Source: Paraspadella gotoi
Lineage: Eukaryota > Chaetognatha
DNA length: 64,000 nt
NCBI GenBank assembly: GCA_051294375.1
Contig: CM119266.1
Span: 6,217,431 to 6,281,430 of the forward strand
Reading direction: 5' to 3'
Shown: positions 42,636 to 53,031 of the stretch, piece after piece
How positions within the stretch are numbered: position 1 is the stretch's first letter
Layout: the number at the start of each line of letters is the position of its first letter
The notes under the pieces: model-generated
What the model was told of the DNA's origin: nothing
The model's database searches: none
What the model saw: the letters and a program-made list of their open reading frames with translations, nothing else
Made by a program: the position numbers and the translations under genes

Positions 42636-45600
42636 CTGGCGGAGAAAAGATAGAAATAAAGAGAAAAAGAAACAAGAAGAAAAAAGAAAATTAGAAAGAA
42701 ATGAGGAAAAATAGAAAGAAAGAACGAAAGAACGAAAGAACGAAAGAAAGAAAGAAATCCAGCAAGCAACTACGCAATCAAATAAAAAACGTGACAACGC
42801 AAAAACTAAAGGGTCCGAAACAGAGAAAGACGGGACGAGGGAAAAGAAAAAAGAGTTAGGAACTTCAGTTTGAATTGAGCCTTGAGAAAAAAAAGAAAGA
42901 AGAAAGAAAACCTGCTCACCGCGATCTCGGGTCCTCGACACGAAGAGAGGAATTTTGCCTTCGAAGCAGACTTTACAGAGTTTCAGTCAAAATTGGGAAA
43001 ACAAGCAGTATATCGAATGCAAGCAGTCGAGTGGATCAAGCAGAAGACGACATTAACGGGAAATTCAAAATAGTTATCTTATTTTCTGTGTCGACGAAGA
43101 TTTCAAAGTTTCTCCAGGGAGATTAAGTTGTCGAGATATCAAATTGATAAGAGTTTAAATTCAAATCCTGCGCAGATTGTATTGTATTGATACACAATTA
43201 ATATTTAGGTTGTCGCAAAATTATAAGTCCAATGGCATAATATCGCGCTTAGAGAATCACCCATTTAATGACGGACTGTGAGTTGCGTCACGAAAATACG
43301 TTCGCTACACGCTTCGTTGTTAAGAAAATTTTCTACTTTCTAAAATTTACCAGAATTTGTTTTTGTTTGTGTGTTTTTTGTTGTTTATTTTTTATTTTCG
43401 AGTTTGGGGATTTGAAAGGAAATTTGTTTCTAAACTTTTTCTTCCAAACTTTTTTTCCTAAATTTCGTTGGGCATCAGACCCAAAGTTTAAAGGTGCAAA
43501 GGTATTTTTAGTAAACTTAAGATAAGATTTTATTGTCTCTTTTAAATTTCCACTAAAGAAGGCCACTTTTCGAGTTTACTTTAAAATTTAACATCGAATT
43601 TTTTCATGTTTTTATCACTTGTTATTAACATTATTCAGTGTTTCTCTCTCTTATTTTTCCACAAACGATTCCCACGATTGTATTTGTCTTTGATTTATTC
43701 CTTCGTTCATTCAAATCTTATTCTTCTCTTTTTATTTATTTCTTCTTTTTTTTATTCGCTTTTCGGTTCTTTACTTCTTAGTAAAAAGAGTTTTTTTTCC
43801 TCGGTTTCGTCGTCGTCGTCGTCGTCGTCGTCGGGATCCACGAACCAGATTCTAAGGAAAGGAATCCGTTCCTCCTACCAGTTTCCCTTCATTCCCTTTG
43901 ATCCCAAAACGATGGGCGATCATCCCCATTCATGGCCTCAGATTCACAGCCGCTTAAAATAATGGCAAATCTAGAAAATTAATGTATCCGGAAGCCTTAG
44001 ATTTTAGTATATAACCGTTATTTTTAATGATGAACGTATTTTCCAGACCCCAAAAACTTTTAATACTTGATTTAAGATACTGAACCAAAAACTATAAAAA
44101 GAACATCTGTAAATCAACTAGAATTAATTTTTTTTTTAAATTTTAGCACTAAAAACAGAATAATAATAATTATGAAAAGAGCCTCTTAAAATTTGTTTAA
44201 AGTGTTTAAAGATCTTCGACGTATTTACCCAAACTCCCCGACCCCGGATGTGATCGCAGATTCCAGGATTCGGTAGAAAAAAGAGAAAAAAACTCGGTCA
44301 AGATGTGTAGTTGTCAAACTGAGGATCTCTTCATTCCTTTATCAATTCAAAAGAAAAAAACTTAAAATATAATTAGAAAGTAATAAAGAAAAGAGATGCG
44401 ATCGAAATAAAACTATAGTTTGGTTCAACGAACTTTCCAGTGTGTGGACGTAAACTACTTTATTCAGAAATTAGCGTAGGCATAGTCTTAATTGTCGTAA
44501 CTTATCAATGCATTCGGTATTGTAGGAGTAAAAACTGAATAATTCAACCAACGGATAAGAAAGAAAAGATTAAAATAAACAAAACCTAGATAACCTATAA
44601 CATTATTCTCATAAAAATTAATTCCATTAACATTACAATTTTCGAATTGCCACCAAAGCGAAGGGTTTACTTCAGAACTTCAACTAAAGTAGATTTCGCA
44701 GGTCTAACGTATCAAAATAATCCTTAACCTTATAATCATTATGAGTAATAATTATAATGAATATTACAGGAAAAGTGAAGCGTCTCTAACGGACTCGACG
44801 ATGTCGAGTTCAGAGAGAGAGAGCGAGACGAGAGATGAAGAGATAGAGAGCGAGACAAAAGAGTGCATAGCGAATGAGGTCCCGGGATCGAGTGAGAACG
44901 ATCATCATCGACCGAACAGAAAAGAGAGAGAATGTTCGATCCCTTCAAATCTCTTTTCACGGCTGCCGTCGTTGTTGTTGTCGCGTCTGGAGACGAGGAC
45001 ATTTCTTAACGAAAACAAGTGATTTTCGCGGGTGATCAAGTCTCATGTACAATTGTACATCGAATCGAAGTCTCGAGGTTTCCAGAGAGGAAACGCGTTC
45101 GTGAATTATTTCTGCGCTGGTCTCAATTTACGCCATGAAAGAAAAAAGGGGCAGCGTACTTTCAACGGTTGACCTCCGTCTGGTATCGGGCTATATTTTT
45201 ATCTTATTAACTTTTTATTTGTATCAACTTTAATGTCTCAGCTGCATTTCGACAAAGTAGAGAGAGATAAAGAGAGAGGGCGATTTAAAAATAACCGAGT
45301 GAGAGGAGAAAAAAAAAAGTTTCTTTCTTTGAAAAAGTTTTTTTTATCTGTTTCTTTCTCCTTAAGCTGATTTGGTGCGACGCTTAAGTTGATGAATATC
45401 AATTACGGAAGCGCGGCTAGACAATGGGAAAGCGAAAGCATTAAATTAGAGGACCATTTTTTTTTGAAGGGGGGGTTCGGGGGAGAAGGCTCATTATGAA
45501 CCAATTAAATTAAGTGTACATTGTACACTGTACAATTTGAAAAATGAAATTATAAATTTTATACTACAAAATATAAAAAATTAGTTTAAAAAGAAAAGTA

Positions 45601-46085
45601 ATATTCTAATCCCTCAGTTTAATAAGGATGAATTAAAAAATGGGAAAAAAAATATACCTAAAATTTTTCTGTTACAGTTTTTTATCTAAACTTGCATGGA
45701 ATGTTTGACATGATTCCTTACAACCTGCAAAGAAAGAGGCATTTGCCATTTAGAACCAGATAGTACTAATTAATAATACATTTCTTAGAGGAGTGCACTG
45801 ACCAATAACCAGGAAGGTAAAGCTAATTATTACCATTTGAACTTCTCAAAACTGATTTATAAGAAGCACCGAGTATTTTAGTATCTGTTATATTATCAAG
45901 AGAATTATTCCTGGCCAAATTCATCAGCCGATGACAATAAGAAACGGGATTAGGTGCCCCAAACCACCAAGACGAAACCCACGCCGATTCATTGAGTAAA
46001 TGTGGAACGATGACGAAAAGGATGTGACTCGTCAAATCACGCATGAGTCAATCATTATTCACAACTATTAATAACTTTGAGGGAG
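42636..46085. other. Intergenic region, no supported gene
   Basis: AT-rich with GAAA-like stretches (about 42650-42755) and a TCG triplet run (about 43806-43833). A 93-codon frame at 44741-45022 (+) is Ser/Glu-rich and overlaps GAGA low complexity; I do not call it. Two palindromes carry TGTACA: ATGTACAATTGTACAT near 45044-45059 and AGTGTACATTGTACACT near 45512-45528. Confidence 0.5.
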
Positions 46086-46137
46086 TATAAATACAAGGGT
46101 TTCTTGAGATTTCTTCGAGCAACGTTTGTCTCGAAGG
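46086..46137 (+). promoter_or_regulatory. Probable chitinase promoter and non-coding first exon
   Basis: TATAAATA at 46086-46093 is followed about 45 bp later by a good donor (TCGAAG then GTACGT, splice at 46136/46137). A matching acceptor, CTCTCTTTTAG, ends at 46511, 27 bases before the chitinase ATG at 46539. This suggests a short 5' UTR exon and a 374-bp intron. The start site itself is not visible from sequence. Confidence 0.45.
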
Positions 46138-46538
46138 TACGTTCAGTTCAATATTGTCAACAAAAAAAAAAAGAAAAGCCGAGCAAACTTACATCTAGGC
46201 CCATTACAAAAAACTTCCGCCCCTTTCCGCTAAGGTCGGAGCGAGAATTTCTATTCTGATGATAAATCCCCCAAAATCTAGACTCGACACCGACGAAAGC
46301 TGACGAAAGGAAAAGTCTCTGAGAAGCCCGCGAAACCATTTCCGCGTCGACGACAGCACTAAAGGGGATTAGCGGAATATTTAAAAACGCGAACCCCCCC
46401 GTCCCCCCCCTTCGCTATCGAGAGAGAGACCGGAAGTTCCCGGTGCATAAACTCACTCGATCTCCACATAAAGAAAAAAGTCTGGGATTCGCTAGACTTT
46501 CTCTCTTTTAGTATTTCGGTCGGCGAAATAACAGACAA

Positions 46539-49500
46539 ATGTACGTGCTCGCGACGTTGGCCTTCGTCGCCATGGCGACCGCCACGCCTGCCAACAGACC
46601 GTCGGACAACATGATCGAACTTGACTTCCTTTGCCAGGAAGACGGACTCTTCGCCAGTCCCAAGTATTGCAATCTCTTTTGGATCTGCTTATACACGGAC
46701 TCGGTGCAACCGATTCAAATTCCTTACGTTTGCGGGGCCGGCTACGCAAATCCGAGGTATGGCACTTGCGACTGGGAAGAGCACGTCAACTGTAACGGAG
46801 AGATGGCGCCGGTCCCGGTCCCGGTGCCGCCGACAACGCCGCCGCCGCCGGTCACCACGCCAGGTTTTGATTGGAGAGAGAAAGAAAAAGAGATAGAAAA
46901 GAAAAAAATTGGGAAACTTAGGTTTAAAAATTGACGTGACAAACCACTAAGATCGACCAAATTTTATTGCAGGTTTGACATCTTTTGTTAAAATTAATAT
47001 ATTTAATTTTTGCAGTCAATTTTTGAACCAAAGACAACATACAAACAATTAAAATTTGGAAAAAGAAACGGAATTACGTAAAAGAAGTTTTAACAATTTA
47101 AAAAAAAAGAATATGCTACATCACCGGCAGAGCCGAAACCTTTCTCTTTTCCTAACCCCCTTTGTTTGAAGGCAACGTGCTTACTACGAGAAGCAACTCT
47201 AACCCCTCTGTTTCCACGCACAATTCTAACCCTGTCACAACAGGACCTGTCACCCCCATCAGCACAAAACCCACTACTACAGGTGGGAAGAAAAAAAACG
47301 CGCCAAGGTTGAATCACCAGTTAGTAGCAAGTTAATCTGACAGAGGATCACTGGCCAGCGACTTCCCTTTCTGTTTTATGAAATTGCTATTAATTGATTC
47401 ACTCGTGATCCATCTCGGCGTCTACCATGGTTTTGGGGTTTTTTTTTTCTCGTTTTTCCACCTCGCCCTCAAATTTAACGCGACTAAAATGTCTCTCTAC
47501 CAGTGCCAACACAACCCCCCACAAACCCTCCCGTCGGCGGCACGCGTTTTCGCCGGGTCTGCTACTACACCAACTGGGCGCAGTACCGCCGCACCCCTGA
47601 AGGAAAGTTCTACCCGGAGGACGTGGACCCGTTCCTCTGCACCCACGTGATCTATGCCTTCGCCAATCTGGTCGAGCGCAAGTTGAAGGCCTTCGAGTGG
47701 AACGACGACTCGGAGCAATGGGCCAAGGGCATGTACGAGCGGATGATGGAGAACAAAAAGAAGAACCCCGCCCTGAAGATCCTCCTCGCCGTCGGCGGGT
47801 GGACCATGAGCTCACCGCCCTTTGTCAAAACGGTGGCGACGCAACAGTCTCGGGACACCTTCATCCAGGACGCCATCCAGTTTCTCCGAGAAAGAGACTT
47901 TGACGGGCTCGATCTGGATTGGGAGTACCCAGGAAATAGGGGCTCGCCTTCGGACGATAAGCATAGGTTCACACTATTCATGCAGGAATTGCAGGTACAA
48001 GTACCAGTACAATTGCTCATGCTCAAGATAAATGACAAATTGAAAATTGAAAAATTTTCATAATTACTGTGCTAAAGCAAAAAAAAGGTTTTTTTGCTTT
48101 AGCCCAGAAAATCCCACTATGAAATTTTTTCAAAAAATAATTATACTCCCTGTGCTTGTGATGACGTTTAAAGAACATAGTAAATATGTTTTTAAATATA
48201 ATGATAGAACTTTAATACTAAAATCCCTCATTTAGGCAGCTTTTGCAGCTGAGGCGGCCTCCAGCGGTAAAGACCGCCTTCTGCTGACGGCGGCGGTGGC
48301 GGCGGGTGAGTGGACCGTTGAAAAGGCTTACGAAGTGAGTGAAGTTTGCGCCGCTTCCGACTTCATCAACCTCATGTCTTACGATCTTCACGGATCTTGG
48401 GAGTCCTTCACCGGCCACAACTCGCCCCTCTACACGGAGACGGGCGGCAATAAAAAGCTAAGTGTCGACTATGCAGTCAACATGTGGCTCGATCTCGGGT
48501 GCCCCAAGGAAAAGCTGGTCATGGGCATGGGCACCTACGGCAGGACTTTCACCCTGGTCAACCCATCCAAGACGGGTCTGAATGCTGACGCCTCGGGCCC
48601 TGGCGCCGCAGGGCCTTCTACCTCGGCCAAGGGGTTTTTGTCTTACTACGAGATTTGCAAATTTATCAATAATGAAGGATGGCAATCGGAATTTATAGAT
48701 GAGATTAAGAGTCCCATCGCTTACAAAGGTGAGGTGGGAAGAAGAGATTTAAGAAATATCGAACCACAAAACATCGGTAATCTATTTTCGGTGTAATATT
48801 TGTGCTTATTTAAAAGACAGATTTAAGAATTTAGAATTAAAATTGAAATTGAACAAAATGGGTAGAAACACTTTTCTTTTCAGGCAACCAATGGGTTGGT
48901 TACGATAACCCAAGAAGCATCGAGATCAAGTGCAACTACATCAGACAAAAGGAACTGGGAGGCGGCATGATCTGGGCCCTTGACCTCGACGATTTTACGG
49001 GTGAAGTGACTTAATGTTCAATGTCCATAGCACAGACTTCTTAAGTTACGTGAGAAATTGAGAAACGTCCTCTTGGGAAATGATGACAACAGGAAAAGGA
49101 TGCAATGGCGAAAAATATCCCCTCCTCAAAACAATCAATAAAGTTCTGGGCAGCGAGACTTGGGTCCCACCGACAGACGGCCCGATTCCGACCAACAACC
49201 CGGGTCCAACCGACAAGCCTTCGACCTCCAAGCCGCCGCCAACATGGAATCCGACGACGCCCAGACCAACATATAAGCCGTGGTCAACCACCACAACGGC
49301 AGGAAAGGCTAACTAATGGTTACTATATTTGTTAAAATCTGAGTAGTTAAATGAAAATTATTTAAATTCATAATCGGGTAAAATTTTACTTTCGTTGGTG
49401 GTGTTTTGGTGTTTTGGCTTTTTTAAAAGACTATTTAAAAATATTTTTATTTTAAATTTAAAAAATTATTATTTAATTACCCTAACCCTTAACCCCCCTT

Positions 49501-50082
49501 AACACTAATCACCCCTAACCTAAATTACCTAAATTACCCATAACCCTAAACCCGCCCTAACCCCAGTCGGCGAAAGTTAAATTATGACAACTTTATTCCA
49601 ACAGGCGGAAATGACGGAAGCAAATTCAAATGTCCACAATCATTTGGCTATTACAACCACCCCACGGATTGCAATAGCTTTTACCAGTGTGCCCATGATC
49701 TTGCCTATAAAAAATATTGCACCGCTGGTTTGTACTTCAACGTAGCAACGAATAATTGTGATTGGCCGGCCAACGTGGACTGTAAAACACAGCAGATGGC
49801 GGAGCAAATAAAAATGGCGGACTTGCGCTTGGAGCAAATGGCTAATTTTCAGGTTGGTGGACTGGAAAATCTATGTTGACATGTGAAAGATTATTTTCAT
49901 TTTTACTTTTTTCAAAACAGATCGAGAATATAGCCAACGGTTGGTTCAACGCCTCCTTTGGCGGATCAGGTATCCCTTGGATGGGCAACAGTAATTTGGG
50001 ATACCTGGACAAAGAGACGGCTGCTTCTATGGCTTATGCAAGAACGCCGGCCAGGTTTTACACTTTACCGCCTCTAAGATAA
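46539..50082 (+). CDS. Secreted GH18 chitinase with a CBM14 domain at each end, 8 exons
   Basis: Hydrolyses beta-1,4 bonds of chitin outside the cell. Exons: 46539-46863, 47172-47282, 47504-47994, 48236-48728, 48884-49000, 49093-49302, 49605-49852, 49921-50082. Total 718 residues, frame open throughout. Residues 1-16 form a signal peptide ([16 protein letters not shown]). A six-cysteine CBM14/peritrophin-A domain starts at C32, followed by a Pro/Thr-rich linker. The GH18 domain spans about 160-550, with ILLAVGGW, the catalytic motif DGLDLDWE (acid E286), NLMSYDLHG and [12 protein letters not shown] second Thr/Pro linker, a second CBM14 (about 590-645) and a 75-residue tail follow. The active site is intact. 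Intron 6 starts GAAAGG, not GT, at 49303, although phase and homology place the border there; it also contains a short inverted-repeat element. Exon 2 is a pure linker exon. Confidence 0.93.
49381..49583. mobile_element. Telomere-like-core MITE-type element, copy A (in chitinase intron 6)
   Basis: The inverted ends are AAATTTTACTTTCG at the left and CGGCGAAAGTTAAATT at the right. The interior is an A/T-rich arm followed by irregular CCCTAA-type words (ACCCTAACCCTTAACCCC). It takes up about 203 of the 302 bases of the intron. No coding capacity. I see no clear target-site duplication. Confidence 0.75.
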
Positions 50083-50170
50083 AGATTATTTTAAGGTTGT
50101 ACCACAATTCTAGGATCCAGTATTTAGATTTCCTAAAGACAATATCTGTTATGTTATTCCTGTTATCAAG

Positions 50171-50176
50171 AATAAA
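50171..50176 (+). promoter_or_regulatory. Polyadenylation signal of the chitinase gene
   Basis: AATAAA about 90 bp after the stop codon, before the second inverted-repeat element. Confidence 0.6.
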
Positions 50177-50240
50177 ATTTTGTAACTTTTAAATATTATA
50201 AAAAATTATATAAATTTGAAAATTTGAACTTTTTATAGCC

Positions 50241-50441
50241 AAATTTTACTTTCACTGACCGCGGTTTTGGCAGCTTTTGAAAATTTACCTAAAAATATTT
50301 ATTTAAAAAAAAAAATATTACCTAATTACCCTAACCATAAACCCTCTTAACCCTAACTAGTAACTACCCTTAACCCTAAACCACCTATAAACTACCCATA
50401 ACCCTAAACCCTCCTAACCGAAGTCGGAGAAAGTAAAATTT
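50241..50441. mobile_element. Telomere-like-core MITE-type element, copy B
   Basis: Ends AAATTTTACTTTC and GAAAGTAAAATTT are perfect inverted repeats over 13 bases. AGCC is found directly outside both ends, a possible 4-bp target-site duplication. The core consists of CCCTAACC-type words. Same orientation and layout as copies A and C. Confidence 0.8.
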
Positions 50442-53031
50442 AGCCTTTTATTTTAGTTAATAGTATTCAGATACTTTATTAAAATTTTACAAGCAGTTAG
50501 ATTTTTTTAATTACCTTTTATTTAGTAAAGATAAAACAAACTAACATTTACGTACGAACAAAAGTACAATATGATTTTTCTCAGAAACCCTTCTCCCTTG
50601 AGACCTAAATTGTGGCTCATTTTGTAATTAATCGTCTGGCATTTATAAATATATCAATTTTTACATAATTCTAATGTTTTTGTTGTGATCTTCTTGGCCC
50701 AATGAAGTCTCCAAATTTGTCAATCAACTCATTTCTTTACTTTTAAATGTTTCACAACTTCTTAATCAATTAAAATTTAATTAATCTTAAAAAATATAGT
50801 ATGTTAAATATAGCACTTTGTCTGTTCTACAAAGTGGTATAGATTTTATAATTTTTAGTGCTTCGGTGCTTTGTGAATTCTCAAATTAGTAATTTTAACA
50901 CAAATGAACTAATATGAATTTTTTTTTAATTTTAAAAATTCATAGTTAATATAAATTATGAAGATTTTTAATAAATTGGTACAAAAAATATAGGGCTAAA
51001 TTTAACTTTCGCCGACCGCGTTTTTGGCGGTTTATTTAGAAATATTTATTTTTAAAAAAAATTAAAAATATTACCCAATTACCCTAACCCTAAACCCTCT
51101 TAAACCTAACCACCCCTAAACTACCCTTAACCCTAACCCCTCCCTAACCCCGGTCAGCAGAAGTAAAAGTAACCCAAATATTCTATTTTTCATGATTCAA
51201 AACTTGATACAAGTCTTATTTTAATGCAATGACTAATGCCCAACTCCTTTTTTAATTATCTTGAATGAAATTTTTTGGCTGTCATGGTTTTTTAAAATTC
51301 AAAATAACTTAAATCGGAAAATCAAATTGAAGTTTCCAATTTGACAACCTTTTAATAATCAGTCACCAAATAAAGAAGACTCATTGCAAACATGCTATAT
51401 TATACATATATATATTATATATACATATATATACAGAAAATTCCAAAACGAGACCTTCAAAACCGACTATCTTTAACAGTTTATAGTTGCATAAATATGC
51501 TGTCACGAAATGTTACAAACATAAAAAATATACTGTATAATATCATAATAACTTCAGTTTGATAACTTCAATGCAATCAAAATAACTAGGGTTTTTATTT
51601 TTTCTAGAAGTTATTTAAGTAAAATAATTATAAAATAGAAATGCTCTTACTACAAAAACCGAAAACGCCCCCTTAACAGAACGTTTCCGCTCAAATAAGG
51701 AAAATCAATAAAAACAAAAGCCTCGTATTAAAACTAAATGCGTCGGAAATAATCGAAATATAGGATTTTTAAAAAACAAAAAATAAAACAGCCCAGGTTC
51801 CATTCAGCCTTTAAAATAAAATACAAAAATATTGCGGTGTATACGAGTACATTTTATTGGACGGATTCAGGAAAATTAATACATATTTAAAGCTGCAGCA
51901 AGCTGTTCGCCAAGAAAATACGCCATGAGATTGTCTCCTTATGGATCGACCTGGGAGTATTTCTTACCTAGATCCACCCCGTAAATGATGGTGGTTAAGC
52001 TGAAAAGAGAAAAGTTGACACCATGGAGGACCGTTGGACCATCTCCCCTGACAACGCGACTAAAACATTATTTTTTTTTTTTACTCTGATTTCTAAAGAA
52101 GCCACAAGGCTTTTTTCGCCTCCAGCTGTTTTTCTCCCCCGCCGGATGAAAGCTGGTTGTAGTCTCGTTTTTTTTAACCGTCCCATCGTTTTTCCTATCA
52201 TCATTCATCGAAGGAGGAAGAAAATCCTCTAAAGGAGACGGGGTGTTGAAAAACACTAGCTTATACCAGGCATGTTTCATGTTTATATTGCCATAGCCCG
52301 AGCAATGTCAAGATTGTTAAATAAATGCATAATTTTAATATTTTGTACCAATTTCTTGCATTTGCTAATTAATTTTTAAATAGCCAGTAATTTAGAAAAT
52401 CTAAACTTTCAAGATTTTGTATTGGCAACGGTAAACAAAATAAATTTTCTAGGTTGCTAGCTAAAAATACAATTTAGCTTTCAGTAGAAAGATGGAATAT
52501 CTGAATCTGAATCTACTTGGCTTAAACTTGAAAAGTGACGGAAGAAGTTTATTTAGTCCTTTTCCGAATGCATAGACGTCATTTGGCGTTTTATCTCTTA
52601 TCAAAAAACATCAATAGTACAACGCTTAAAAAGGCGCATACATTAGGGCGATATCTCGTAGAAAGCTTCACCTTCCTCGCGCGCAAAGACGCGTTTTTGC
52701 CGCATCTTATTTATTAGTACGATGGGAATAATTAACAAATGGGATCATCTAGGCTCGATGACAAAAAAAAGGAAATACTTAAATAATGAGCAACTTTGAA
52801 GTCGTTATTTAATGTCAAAAATGATGAACTTAAGACAAATGTGAAAAACTCTTCTTATATACCACGTTTTGAGAAGCTTCTCGAGATAATCATTTTTAAA
52901 CCAAATGAAGGAGATAATAAAAAAGATAAAAATTGGGGTTTAATTAAAAAATAACAAAACTAACGCGGTGAAAAAAAAAACTTTTTTTCCTTCTTAAAAA
53001 AAAAATGGTGAAGAGAGAAAACTTCCTTGAA
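50442..53031. other. Intergenic region apart from copy C of the element
   Basis: AT-rich DNA, including an alternating AT/ATAC tract (about 51397-51435). No supported exon on either strand. Confidence 0.6.
50998..51170. mobile_element. Telomere-like-core MITE-type element, copy C
   Basis: The left end AAATTTAACTTTCGCCGACC and the right end GGTCAGCAGAAGTAAAAGT are imperfect inverted repeats. The core again holds ACCCTAACCCTAAACCC-type sequence. Shorter and more diverged at the right end than copies A and B. Confidence 0.72.

Noticed and set aside
42327-42941. 204-codon frame extending CED-6 upstream of its start
   Set aside because: The upstream part is Phe/Ser-rich from a GAAA-type repeat and ends at a splice-acceptor-like CAG before the conserved start; the ATG at 42635 is preferred.
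49441-51170. Interstitial telomere remnants
   Set aside because: The CCCTAA-like words are irregular and always sit between the same inverted ends, so a dispersed element explains them better than a chromosome-fusion scar.
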